Source of the DNA: Methanolacinia sp964465295
GTDB lineage: Archaea; Halobacteriota; Methanomicrobia; Methanomicrobiales; Methanomicrobiaceae
Reading direction: 5' to 3'
Length of the DNA: 64,000 bases
Assembly: GCA_964465295.1 (NCBI GenBank)
Contig: CAYXKC010000002.1
Location: 1 to 64,000, forward strand
Part shown: in pieces, positions 51,895 to 60,427 of the stretch
Numbering within the stretch: position 1 is the first letter of the stretch
Layout of the letters: the number at the start of each line of letters is the position of its first letter
Translations under genes and position numbers: made by a program
The notes under the pieces: generated by a model
Told to the model about the DNA's origin: nothing
Databases searched by the model: none
What the model saw: only the letters and a program-made list of their open reading frames with translations

Positions 51895-52108
51895 AAAAAC
51901 GGCGTGGATGAATATATAATCTCTTTTCTTTTTACCTGTGTGTATGTTTTGTTCCTGGGAAAGGTAGTTTTTGATATTTGATGTTACTTTTTTTAAATTT
52001 AGTATTAAACTACCAAAACAACAACGAAAGTTATTTTTAAGGACAAAACTGAAATTACCAATTAGCGTACTGAGTTTCATGTACGTGTGTTGCAATAAGC
52101 AAAATGTG

Positions 52109-52118
52109 TTTTAAATTA
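52109..52118 (+). promoter_or_regulatory. Candidate TATA box of the frhADGB operon
   Basis: TTTTAAATTA lies about 45 bases before the TTG start of frhA and GAGG at 52148-52151 provides the ribosome site. A second AT box (TTTATAAAT, about 52139-52147) is too close to serve this start. The whole gap 51895-52159 is AT-rich, with CCAATT repeated at about 52057 and 52125. Confidence 0.4.
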
Positions 52119-52159
52119 GTATAGCCAATTGAACAAAATTTATAAATGAGGCGATTAAT

Positions 52160-53530
52160 TTGTCGAAAGTTGTAGAGGTTTCCCCAACCACAAGGCATGA
52201 GGGTCACACCAAGCTCGTTTTGAAAGTCAATGATGACGGAATCATCGAGCGTGGTGACTGGCTCAGTATCACACCTGTAAGGGGTATCGAGAAACTCGCA
52301 ATCGGAAAGTCAATGCATCAGGCGCCGAAGATTTCGTCGCGTGTCTGCGGTATCTGTCCGATTGCCCATACCCTTGCCGGTATTGAAGCAATGGAGGGTT
52401 CCATCGGCTGTGAAATTCCAGATGATGCATACCTTCTGAGAGTGATCCTGCAGTGTGCAAACAGACTGCATTCACACGCACTGCACAACATTCTCACGCT
52501 GCCTGACATGTACCTGCCGGGCACGGACGTGCACATCAACCCGTTCACGCCCGAAGAGCCTGTCCGCAGTGTTGCACTGCGTATCCAGAAGCTACGTGAG
52601 ATTGGCCAGACAGTCGGTGAGATTGTCGGCGGCGAGCCGATTCACCCGTCCAACCCCCGTGTTGGCGGTATGTACAAGAACATCTCCCCACGTGCAAAAG
52701 CAAAGTGCTACGATCTCTTAAAAGAGGGTAAGGACCTTGCAAGAGAGCACATGGAGTTCATGATCACAGTTCTTAAGGACTGGGATGCACGCCCTACTGC
52801 ATCAGTTGCAGCAGGCTATGAGGTGGAGAAGACCGAGAAGTTCGGTTTCCACGACCAGGGATACATGGCATCAGATCCGCTCTATGCAAGTTCAAACCTG
52901 GATGCAGAACCCCGCTGGTACCCCGAGCGCTGGACTGAGGTCCGCCCCTGGGACTGGTATATGGGTGAGCAGGAGATCACGCTCGACGATCCGAACTACC
53001 CGAACCATGCAACCACACCTGCCGGAGGCAAAGCCTGGCCGCAGATGGAGGCATGCACAGCCGTTCCTATGTATGACGGAGCACCCGTAGAGGTAGGTCC
53101 CCGTGCACGTCTTTCAATCTTCCGCAACTATGACCGGAAGGGTGCAATGGGTCTGCAGATCGCACGCCAGATGGAGTACATGGACTGTTTCTACAGTGCA
53201 ATGGAGGCGCTTGACGCACTCGACACATCAGGAAGCGTAATTGCAGACGAGATCCCGCAGGGAGACGGCTCACTCGGATGGTGTGCCAACGAAGCTCCGC
53301 GTGGATGTGACGTACACCTTGCAAAGGTAAAGGACGGACGTGTCCAGTGGTATTCACTTCTTGTGCCAACCACATGGAATTTCCCTGTATGCAGCCGTGC
53401 GTTAGAAGGTGCACCATGGCAGCTTGCTGAGGTTATTGTTCGTGCCTACGACCCATGTGTGTCATGCGCTACACACATGATGGTGGTCGATGAAGAGAAC
53501 AAGGTAGTGGCCCAGAAGCTTGTTCAGTGA
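52160..53530 (+). CDS. frhA: Coenzyme F420-reducing hydrogenase alpha subunit (NiFe catalytic)
   Basis: A 456-residue protein with TTG start. Nickel-binding cysteines are in RVCGICPIAHTLA near residue 60 and DPCVSCATHMMV near 442. The tail after the His (about 17 residues) is the peptide expected to be removed by FrhD on maturation. FrhA splits hydrogen, and electrons go through FrhG to F420 on FrhB. The order frhADGB is standard for methanogens. Confidence 0.97.
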   Translation: MSKVVEVSPTTRHEGHTKLVLKVNDDGIIERGDWLSITPVRGIEKLAIGKSMHQAPKISSRVCGICPIAHTLAGIEAMEGSIGCEIPDDAYLLRVILQCANRLHSHALHNILTLPDMYLPGTDVHINPFTPEEPVRSVALRIQKLREIGQTVGEIVGGEPIHPSNPRVGGMYKNISPRAKAKCYDLLKEGKDLAREHMEFMITVLKDWDARPTASVAAGYEVEKTEKFGFHDQGYMASDPLYASSNLDAEPRWYPERWTEVRPWDWYMGEQEITLDDPNYPNHATTPAGGKAWPQMEACTAVPMYDGAPVEVGPRARLSIFRNYDRKGAMGLQIARQMEYMDCFYSAMEALDALDTSGSVIADEIPQGDGSLGWCANEAPRGCDVHLAKVKDGRVQWYSLLVPTTWNFPVCSRALEGAPWQLAEVIVRAYDPCVSCATHMMVVDEENKVVAQKLVQ

Positions 53531-54090
53531 GTTTGATTTTGATGCTTGACTGGTATGCAGAGAATATGATTGTCGGGTGCGGAAACCCGCTCCAGACCGA
53601 TGACGGCTTTGGACCGGCGGTAATTTCAGAGATGAGAAATATTTCTCTGCCTGAAAAAATCAAGATACTTGACGTAGGTCTTGCAGGACCGCATTATCTG
53701 TTCACCCTCATGGCCCAGTCCGATATACCTGTTAAAAAACTTGTAATCATAGACTGCATGGACTTTGGAGGAGAACCCGGACAGATAACAAGGATTACGC
53801 CTGACCTTCTTCCGCCCGGCAGCTACACCGATCCCCATTCCTGGGGACTGAAGGAGCCGCTGCAGGTTCTTGCCGAAAAGACAGATATTGTAATATTTGG
53901 GTGCCAGCCGGAGAGCATTGAAATCTCCCAGATGGAAAATGAGGCCGATGAGGCCGAATTCTGGGTCACTGACAGCGTTAGAAAGGCCATTCCGAAGGCA
54001 GTGCAGCTTGCACTTGCTGAAGTAGGGGTGGATTATGGGACTACTATCGCGTCTCAAGGAAATCTTCAAGGGGAAGGAGCAGGAGCCTGA
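53527..54090 (+). CDS. frhD: Hydrogenase maturation protease FrhD
   Basis: A 187-residue peptidase: IVGCGNPLQTDDGFGPAV with the nickel-sensing Asp, VGLAGPHYLF and IDCMDFGGEPG match the HycI/HyaD family. It trims the FrhA C-terminus. The GTG at 53527 overlaps the frhA stop; an ATG at 53542 (MLDWYAENM) is an alternative. Its 3' end overlaps frhG by 56 bases, an unusually long overlap. Confidence 0.92.
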   Translation: MSLILMLDWYAENMIVGCGNPLQTDDGFGPAVISEMRNISLPEKIKILDVGLAGPHYLFTLMAQSDIPVKKLVIIDCMDFGGEPGQITRITPDLLPPGSYTDPHSWGLKEPLQVLAEKTDIVIFGCQPESIEISQMENEADEAEFWVTDSVRKAIPKAVQLALAEVGVDYGTTIASQGNLQGEGAGA

Positions 54091-54979
54091 AAAGCCTGCG
54101 AAACCGGAGGCTAAAAAGCCTGCGGCAGCCGCAAAGCCTGCGAAAAAACCCTCGGATGTGAAGGTAGAACAAAAGCTGGAAGAAAAAATTAAGGAGGAAA
54201 AGCCTGTGGTAAACAAAATTACCGTTGGACACGTTCACATGTCCGGATGTACCGGATGTCTTGTGTCACTTGCAGATAACTATGAAGGGCTGTTCAAGAT
54301 TCTGGATGATTATGCAGATCTTGTATACTGCCTGACACTCGCTGATGTAAGGCACATCCCCGAAATGGATGTTGCTCTTGTAGAAGGATCTGTTTGTCTC
54401 CAGGACGAGTGCTCGGTCCGTGAAATTAAAGAAACCAGGGAGAGGGCAAAGGTTGTCGTCGCCCTTGGTGGATGTGCAGCATATGGAAACATTACAAGAT
54501 TCTGCCGCGGCGGTCAGTGGAACCAGCCTCAGCATGAGTCATTTGTGCCGATCGGCGACCTGATCGATGTGGATGTATACATCCCGTCCTGTCCGCCCGG
54601 AGCACAGGCAATAAGGAACGTCTGTGTAATGGCATACCTGCTTCTTCAGGGAACTGACGAGCAGAAGGAGCTTGCAGCAGCATACCTTAAGCCGCTCATG
54701 AACCTTGCACAGCGCGGCACAGAGGCCTGCGGTTGCGACCTCATCTACGATGTCATCAACCAGGGTCTCTGCATGGGCTGTGGAACATGTGCAGCTTCAT
54801 GCCCTGTCCGTGCAATCACTATTGAGTACGGCAGACCGAACATCGACCGTGACATGTGCATCAAATGTGGTGCATGTTATGCACAGTGCCCGCGCAGCGA
54901 ATTAAGCTTCGATGTAATCAACCAGTTTGAGGGAATTCTCGAAGCAATTGACGGTGCAATGGGAAAGGGAGGTGAGTAA
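54035..54979 (+). CDS. frhG: F420-reducing hydrogenase gamma subunit with N-terminal extension
   Basis: A 314-residue protein. The usual core begins at residue 58 (VNKITVGHVHMSGCTGC), followed by HIPEMDVALVEGSVC and VVALGGCAAYGN of the NiFe small subunit, and ends in two 4Fe-4S ferredoxin sites (CMGCGTCAASCPV and CIKCGACYAQCP). The first 57 residues are extra: an amphipathic start (GLLSRLKEIFKGK) and a Lys/Ala/Pro linker. An internal GTG at 54206 with AAGGAGG upstream could start the short form. It carries electrons from FrhA to FrhB. Confidence 0.95.
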   Translation: MGLLSRLKEIFKGKEQEPEKPAKPEAKKPAAAAKPAKKPSDVKVEQKLEEKIKEEKPVVNKITVGHVHMSGCTGCLVSLADNYEGLFKILDDYADLVYCLTLADVRHIPEMDVALVEGSVCLQDECSVREIKETRERAKVVVALGGCAAYGNITRFCRGGQWNQPQHESFVPIGDLIDVDVYIPSCPPGAQAIRNVCVMAYLLLQGTDEQKELAAAYLKPLMNLAQRGTEACGCDLIYDVINQGLCMGCGTCAASCPVRAITIEYGRPNIDRDMCIKCGACYAQCPRSELSFDVINQFEGILEAIDGAMGKGGE

Positions 54980-54981
54980 AA

Positions 54982-55845
54982 ATGGTGCTCGGAAATTACA
55001 AGACAGCAGTCTCGGCACGTGCAGCAGATGCTGAAATTCTCAAGTGCTCACAGGACGGCGGAATTGTAACACAGCTCTTCGCATATGCTCTCGAAGAGGG
55101 CATTATCGACGGAGCTATCGTAGCCGGTCCCGGAGAAGAGCCCTGGAAGCCCGAGCCTCTCGTTGCAACAACGAAGGCAGAGCTTCTTGCAGCACGCGGC
55201 ACAAAATACACGGTCAGCCCGAACATGATGCTTATCAAGGAAGCGACCCGTTCATACGGTCTCGACAAGGTAGGTATCGTCGGAACACCGTGCCAGATGC
55301 AGGCACTCAGAAAAGCACAGCTCTATCCAATCGCAATGCGTGATGTACCTGACAAGATTGCACTTGCAATCGGTATCTTCTGTATGGAGAACTTCCCGTA
55401 CATGGGTCTTGAGACAATCGTCGAAGATCACTGCGCAACAAAGATGGAGTCTGCAGTCAAGATGGACATCGGAAAGGGCAAATTCTCGGTATACACCGAG
55501 CGTGGAGCACTTTCACAGATTCCGCTCGCTGCAACACACAAGTATGAGCAGCCCGGATGCCACGTATGTCTTGACTACGTAGCAAACCTTGCAGATGTAT
55601 CGACAGGTTCAGTCGGCAGCCCTGACGGATGGAGCACAGTCTTTGTCCGCACAAAGAAGGGAGACGACGTCTGGACCAAGGCAGTTGCAGACGGATACTT
55701 CGAGACAAAGGACATTGCAAGCGTCAAACCCGGTCTGGACCTTGTCACAAAACTTGCAACAGGCAAGATCGACAAGAACAAAAAGACCGTCGAAGAGCGT
55801 GCATCTTTCGGCGTCAACAAGGGTCTTCGCAACCCATACATCTAA
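54982..55845 (+). CDS. frhB: F420-reducing hydrogenase beta subunit
   Basis: A 287-residue flavoprotein. QDGGIVTQLFAYALEEGIIDGAI, ARGTKYTVSPNMMLIKEA, VGIVGTPCQMQALRKAQ and a CHVCLDYVANLADVSTGS cluster motif are FrhB marks. It holds FAD and a 4Fe-4S cluster and reduces F420. GGGAGGTGAG precedes the ATG, and the gene follows frhG by two bases. Confidence 0.97.
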   Translation: MVLGNYKTAVSARAADAEILKCSQDGGIVTQLFAYALEEGIIDGAIVAGPGEEPWKPEPLVATTKAELLAARGTKYTVSPNMMLIKEATRSYGLDKVGIVGTPCQMQALRKAQLYPIAMRDVPDKIALAIGIFCMENFPYMGLETIVEDHCATKMESAVKMDIGKGKFSVYTERGALSQIPLAATHKYEQPGCHVCLDYVANLADVSTGSVGSPDGWSTVFVRTKKGDDVWTKAVADGYFETKDIASVKPGLDLVTKLATGKIDKNKKTVEERASFGVNKGLRNPYI

Positions 55846-56004
55846 ATTTTTTTCTATTTTCTGCAAAATACTGATAAATTCTGTAAAAATTACCTTCAGG
55901 AAGATTTTCCGGAGTTATATCTGAAAAAGATTGTGGGGGTCTGTACAAACAGGCACAAATTTATAGAATAATCAATCTAATTAATTCATCGAGGGAGGAT
56001 TATA

Positions 56005-56367
56005 ATGGTAAATATTCTTGTAACCGATGATTCTGCATTCCAGAGAAATATTATTATATCAATATTGAAAGAGAAGGGTTATGGTTTTATCGAGGCTTCT
56101 AACGGGGCGGATGCAATCGAGGCAGCACTGAGGGAAAAACCCGATCTTATTCTTCTTGACCTCTATATGCCTGATTCCGGAGGTTTTGATTTTCTTGAAG
56201 AGGCCGGAAGACTTAAACTTGAGATACCTGTAATTATGCTTACATCTGATATCCAGGAGACCACAAAGGCGAAATGTCTCGAACTTGGAGCAAAGGGTTT
56301 TCTTACAAAACCTGTTGTTAAAGAAGATCTGACCTTAGCCATATCTGAAATGCTGGATGAAAGGTGA
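56005..56367 (+). CDS. cheY: CheY-like response regulator
   Basis: A 120-residue receiver: NILVTDDSAFQRNII (acidic pair), LILLDLYMPDSGGFD (phospho-Asp), VIMLTSD and GAKGFLTKPVV (Lys) are present. AGGGAGG lies eight bases before the ATG. It is followed directly by cheC and a kinase, which suggests a chemotaxis or taxis-related module. An archaellin gene lies 2.3 kb downstream. Confidence 0.9.
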   Translation: MVNILVTDDSAFQRNIIISILKEKGYGFIEASNGADAIEAALREKPDLILLDLYMPDSGGFDFLEEAGRLKLEIPVIMLTSDIQETTKAKCLELGAKGFLTKPVVKEDLTLAISEMLDER

Positions 56368-56371
56368 ATTC

Positions 56372-56968
56372 ATGGGTCCTGAGATCACAGTTGACGATAT
56401 TGACGCGTTTCGCGAACTGATTAACATCGGAATCGGGCGTTCTGCCGGTATGCTGAACAGGATTACAAGTTCGCATGTAGTACTTAGCGTTCCTGATGTC
56501 CGTGTAATTCCTGTCAGTGATGTGGATGAAATATTCCACGATTCCGATGAAACCATGTCAACTGTCAGCCTTGACTACACCGGCTCTTTCTCCGGGAGAA
56601 CGGCCGTTGTCTTTCCACAGGACAGTGCAGCAAAACTTGCCATGGCTGTTACAGGCGAGGACGGGGGATTCAACGATCTTGACAGTATGAAGGTTGAGGT
56701 TTTAAAGGAGGTTGGAAACATCCTTGTAAGCGGTGTGATGGGCTCGATCAGCAATGTCTTAAAGAGCAGCCTTTCATATTCTATCCCCGTTTACAACGAA
56801 TCCGAACTAAGGGATCTTATAATGGACTGTGAAAAATTTTCAGATGAGTACGTGATCATTGGTCATGCAAATTTCACAATCCGCGATCTCGAAATTTCCG
56901 GGAATATCGTCATGATCCTGGAGATGGGCTCCCTCGGGCATCTCCTGGAGTGTATAAGGCAGGTTTGA
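56372..56968 (+). CDS. cheC: CheC-like CheY-P phosphatase
   Basis: A 198-residue protein from ATG 56372, with AAGGTG before it. Both phosphatase motifs of the CheC family (E-x-x-N) are intact: FRELINIGIGRSAGML and LKEVGNILVSGVMG. CheC dephosphorylates CheY-P in archaea and bacteria. It sits directly between a CheY and a sensor kinase, so these three likely form one signalling unit. It begins four bases after the cheY stop. Confidence 0.88.
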   Translation: MGPEITVDDIDAFRELINIGIGRSAGMLNRITSSHVVLSVPDVRVIPVSDVDEIFHDSDETMSTVSLDYTGSFSGRTAVVFPQDSAAKLAMAVTGEDGGFNDLDSMKVEVLKEVGNILVSGVMGSISNVLKSSLSYSIPVYNESELRDLIMDCEKFSDEYVIIGHANFTIRDLEISGNIVMILEMGSLGHLLECIRQV

Positions 56969-56991
56969 GGCCTGGTTATGGGGTTGATAGA

Positions 56992-58110
56992 ATGAATTAT
57001 CCTGGATTCTTCGCTGTACTTGAAAACCTTCCGGTTGGAGTTTGTGCAGTCGACGACAAACTCGGAATCCGGTTCTGGAACAGGCGCATGGAGATGTGGA
57101 GCGGTTTGTCTGCCGATAAGGTGCTTGACACTCCGCTTGGCGAAGCACTGCCGCATCTTGGTAAAGACGAAGTCTTCATCGAGAGATTAAATGATTCGAT
57201 ATTCCGTCATATTCCCCAGCTTTTCTCATCCCGGCTTGGGGTATCTGTAATACCGGAAGAAAATCCTTCAGGAAAGCCGATGGAGCAGAGGGCATCTATC
57301 GTACCTTTCGAAGGAGCTGAAGGTGATGATTACGCACTGATCGTTGTGGAGGACATCTCAGAGCTTAAGAAGGAGGTCGAGGCCTACCGGAAGATGAAAG
57401 ACCGGGCAATCATGGCCCTAAACGAACAGCTTAAGGCTGAGAAAGAGGTTTTTGAGGCCAACGAAGAGGCCAGTCTTTATCTTGACGTAATGTCCCATGA
57501 CCTGAACAATTATAACAATGTAATTCTTGGCTATGCATCCCTCCTTGAAAATTATTCCGATGAAAAGGTCCAGAAATATTCTAAAGGGATTGTGCTTGCT
57601 GCAGAGAGAAGCTTCCAGATCATCCATTCCGTCGGTGCAGTTAGAAGACTGAAGAACAAAGAATCGGTGCCGGTTGCAATATCCCTTGACAATGCTGTAA
57701 AAGAGGGTATCGGGCACTATTCCCACGTGGATATCGCTTATTTGGATACCGGTGCAAAAGTCAGGGCCGACAACCTCCTCCAGGATGTTTTTGCAAATCT
57801 TTTTGGAAACAGCATCCGCACCGGTGGGATGGATGTGAAGATCAGGGTATATACTGAGGATCTCGGGGGACAATACCTGATTCATGTCGACGATAACGGT
57901 CCCGGTCTATCGGAGGATGAGAAGAGATCTCTTCTGCTTTGTTCGGGGGAGAAGGAGGGTTCTGGATTTAACCTTAAGAGTGTAGGCCTTCCACTCTATA
58001 TCGTATGTAAACTCCTTGAGGGCTACGGGACTCATCTCACCTATGGAGAATCCTCCCTTAAAGGAGAAAAGAAGGGATCTGGGTTCTCATTTATACTGGA
58101 TAAGGGCTGA
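56992..58110 (+). CDS. PAS-containing sensor histidine kinase
   Basis: A 372-residue soluble kinase from ATG 56992. A PAS domain (about 5-125) leads through a coiled coil to the H-box YLDVMSHDLNNYNNVILGY, and the ATPase part has VFANLFGNSIRTGG (N box), VDDNGPGLSEDE (G1) and SVGLPLYIVCKLLEG (a modified G2). It is in line with cheY and cheC. It may phosphorylate CheY instead of a CheA, since no CheA is seen here. Confidence 0.88.
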   Translation: MNYPGFFAVLENLPVGVCAVDDKLGIRFWNRRMEMWSGLSADKVLDTPLGEALPHLGKDEVFIERLNDSIFRHIPQLFSSRLGVSVIPEENPSGKPMEQRASIVPFEGAEGDDYALIVVEDISELKKEVEAYRKMKDRAIMALNEQLKAEKEVFEANEEASLYLDVMSHDLNNYNNVILGYASLLENYSDEKVQKYSKGIVLAAERSFQIIHSVGAVRRLKNKESVPVAISLDNAVKEGIGHYSHVDIAYLDTGAKVRADNLLQDVFANLFGNSIRTGGMDVKIRVYTEDLGGQYLIHVDDNGPGLSEDEKRSLLLCSGEKEGSGFNLKSVGLPLYIVCKLLEGYGTHLTYGESSLKGEKKGSGFSFILDKG

Positions 58111-58111
58111 T

Positions 58112-58594
58112 TTATTTTTTCCAGATATCCACAGGATCGATTAATGCGTCGATTATGATCTCGAAATCGATCGTCTCCGTCCATCTCTCTTTTTCAAACA
58201 TGCTCATGAAGCAGATTCCTGCTATTTTTGCATCGTGTCTCCCGGTTGTCTCCAGGACCTCCGCGGCAGAGACGGGGATGTTGGGCATTGCAAGTCCGCC
58301 CATAACAACTACCAGGAGCGGTTTAATCTTTTCAGGTGAACCTGCAGCCTGAAGGCCGATATTCTCCCTGTTCACGAGAGTGACTGCCCTGCTTTCATCA
58401 AGGAAGGGGACAAAAACGATTTCGCACCCGAGATCCCTTACAGCATAACCCAACAGCTCAACGAAAGGTGTGCATGTTCCCGGACAGCCGTAGAACACGA
58501 TTTGATCTTTTTCCTTCGGGTCAAGTGATTTTAGGTATTCCTTGAACGGCCTTAGCATCCCGGGAACGCCTTTAAGTGATTCGACTTTTTCCAT
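58112..58594 (-). CDS. Methanogen-conserved protein, DUF2124-like
   Basis: A 160-residue protein with alternating strands and helices: DQIVFYGCPGTCTPFVELLGYA, EIVFVPFLDESRAV, LLVVVMGGLAMPN, IAGICFMSM. The pattern suggests a Rossmann-like fold with a conserved CPGTCTPF. I believe it is a DUF2124-type protein restricted to methanogens, but have no function for it. It converges with the kinase gene, one base apart. Confidence 0.6.
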   Translation of the reverse strand: MEKVESLKGVPGMLRPFKEYLKSLDPKEKDQIVFYGCPGTCTPFVELLGYAVRDLGCEIVFVPFLDESRAVTLVNRENIGLQAAGSPEKIKPLLVVVMGGLAMPNIPVSAAEVLETTGRHDAKIAGICFMSMFEKERWTETIDFEIIIDALIDPVDIWKK

Positions 58595-58681
58595 GTTTTA
58601 TGATTGATTATCTCAATTAAAAAAGTTGTTATGTTTCTCCTGCAGGAGAAATGCCGTGAGCAAAAATTATGATCTAAGCAA

Positions 58682-58690
58682 ATATTATAC
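58682..58690 (+). promoter_or_regulatory. TATA-like box of the archaellin gene
   Basis: ATATTATAC, centred 34 bases before the ATG at 58720, fits a short leader. A second AT motif at 58698-58708 is too close to the start codon to serve as TATA box for it. Confidence 0.4.
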
Positions 58691-58719
58691 ATTTCAAATT
58701 ATATATTAATGATCAGAAT

Positions 58720-59319
58720 ATGTGGGAGGGTTTTCGTTCAGGTGACGAGGGTTTCACCGGTCTTGAAGCTGCATTGGTATTACTGGCTTTTATCGTAGTT
58801 GCAGCTGTTTTTTCATATGTCATCCTGGGTGCAGGCTTTTTTTCGGTGCAGAAATCACAGGAGACGATCTATTCTGCCGTCGAGACAGCTTCATCGCCCT
58901 TAACTCTTGAAAATGAGGTATATGGTGTTATGAATCAGAGTTCGGGCAATATAGAGTGTGTAATGATGGTCATCGGCAAAAAATACGGTTCTGAAAGTGT
59001 TGTCGATATATCGCGGATAACGGTCATATGGTCTGATAAAGAGGAAGTTAACAAAATTGCCAAATCCGATCCCCTGTATACTGCAATGCCATCTCCCGGG
59101 ACATGGGGCATCACCGATAAGCAGGGGGATTTAAAGAGTCCGCTCTATCTCGGGAATGGTGAATATGCGACTCTTGTTATATGCCTCTCACCCGAAGATG
59201 AACTCTCCTGCAGGGATTCTTTCTCTGTTGAACTTCTAAGCCCGGACAATTCGGTTTCATTCCGTGGAATAATACCTATGAAAATTGACAGGGTAACCAT
59301 CCTGCGCCAGAATAACTGA
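58720..59319 (+). CDS. Archaellin (archaeal flagellin) FlaB-like
   Basis: A 199-residue protein. A short leader ending in DEG is followed by FTGLEAALVLLAFIVVAAVF and SYVILGAGFF, the classical archaellin signal and hydrophobic helix with preflagellin-peptidase cleavage after the glycine. The C-terminal domain is beta-rich. No other archaellum genes (flaC-J) follow, so this is a solitary filament-protein gene. It is near the cheY-cheC-kinase cluster. Confidence 0.9.
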   Translation: MWEGFRSGDEGFTGLEAALVLLAFIVVAAVFSYVILGAGFFSVQKSQETIYSAVETASSPLTLENEVYGVMNQSSGNIECVMMVIGKKYGSESVVDISRITVIWSDKEEVNKIAKSDPLYTAMPSPGTWGITDKQGDLKSPLYLGNGEYATLVICLSPEDELSCRDSFSVELLSPDNSVSFRGIIPMKIDRVTILRQNN

Positions 59320-59344
59320 GGGGTATTTCCCACAAAAAAAAAGG

Positions 59345-59995
59345 TCAGATATACTGGTATACTGCCACGATCCCGAAAACGAATGATATGATTATACTGA
59401 TCACCGCGATCTGTATCGAACCGTCATTCTTCCTGTAAATCCTGTTGAGTTCGCCGTCCCTTGACTTAATAAGCCTTGAAAGCTCCTTTAACTTCTCGCT
59501 GACATGAAAAGTATCGTCTTTTTCAAGGAATATGGTGATATCGTTTAAAATATTTCTCTCAAGAGGAGGCAGGTCTGCAAAAGGCGTCTGGATATCGTTT
59601 TCAGATATAATCCTGTCGAGTATCTTCTTCCAGTTCTGTATCTCCTCTTCGCTGGTCATCTTCGGGATGATCTTTTCATCTTTTGAAAGAAGGGCGATCA
59701 GGTACTCCCTCATGTACCTTGAGAGTCCGTAGCGGTAGTTCATATCCTCATCGCTCAATGAGGCTGTTGCCTCATATATATTGATTATATCATCAAGGGT
59801 TTTAATTGAGTCAAGCTGGAAACCTTCGGTAAGACTCCTGAAAAATCCTGCCTTGAATCTTTTCTCCTGCCTTATATCATCCCTGTCCCTTATTCTGCCG
59901 GACTGTCTTTGTTTTACCCTGAAGAGAGCTGTAATGATGAAGAGCATGTAAAATGCAAGAAAGAGAATTATGATTTCGGTAGTGTTAAGGATCAT
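59345..59995 (-). CDS. Hypothetical membrane protein with terminal transmembrane helices
   Basis: A 216-residue protein; start ATG 59995 with CAGGAGA seven bases before, preferred over a TTG two codons earlier. There is one membrane helix at the N-terminus (ILNTTEIIILFLAFYMLFIIT) and one at the C-terminus (IQIAVISIIISFVFGIVAV). In between are about 165 charged helical residues (LSRYMREYLIALLSKDEKI, LKELSRLIKSRDGE). I do not recognise the family. It converges on the archaellin gene. Confidence 0.7.
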   Translation of the reverse strand: MILNTTEIIILFLAFYMLFIITALFRVKQRQSGRIRDRDDIRQEKRFKAGFFRSLTEGFQLDSIKTLDDIINIYEATASLSDEDMNYRYGLSRYMREYLIALLSKDEKIIPKMTSEEEIQNWKKILDRIISENDIQTPFADLPPLERNILNDITIFLEKDDTFHVSEKLKELSRLIKSRDGELNRIYRKNDGSIQIAVISIIISFVFGIVAVYQYI

Positions 59996-60174
59996 AGCCA
60001 AATCTCCTGTTAAATATTTTTGTAGTACCGGTAATTAACACTAATTAAGTAATATTTTGTTTAATTATTGGCCAGGGAGGCATACTGTTTTATTCTGATT
60101 TGACAGGTAACCCTGCATTACAATTCCAAAATTATTAATATTATTCTGTCTTCTTTATTTTAAAGGGAAAAATT

Positions 60175-60354
60175 ATGGACTGGCTTGGTTTGATTTCATT
60201 AATTATTGGAATAATGCTGATTATTCTTGGTATCGGGATGACTTTTTCAATTGACGCAATTACGATAATAATTGAAAAGTTTCTTGGATTTGTAGCGATT
60301 TTATTTGGGATACTTCTGGCCGCAGGCGGCTACATGCTTGTCAGGGAGCAGTAG
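60175..60354 (+). CDS. Small two-helix membrane protein, 59 residues
   Basis: ATG at 60175 after AAAGGGA opens a 59-codon frame ending TAG: a first hydrophobic helix (WLGLISLIIGIMLIILGIG), a short polar turn, a second (FLGFVAILFGILLAAGGYM) and a charged end LVREQ. Two glycine-rich hydrophobic helices with charged ends and a clean start and stop in an otherwise empty gap support a real gene. Function unknown; it precedes a large sensor kinase. Confidence 0.6.
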   Translation: MDWLGLISLIIGIMLIILGIGMTFSIDAITIIIEKFLGFVAILFGILLAAGGYMLVREQ

Positions 60355-60427
60355 CAAAAGATGGTTTAAAAACTCCTGTTAAATATTTTGAAACCGAATA
60401 AATGTAAAACATCGTTTCTCCAGACAC

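Noticed and set aside
51865..52095. Minus-strand frame of 76 codons before frhA
   Set aside because: It lies in the AT-rich promoter region, overlaps the mptA 3' end, and has no ribosome site or recognisable composition.
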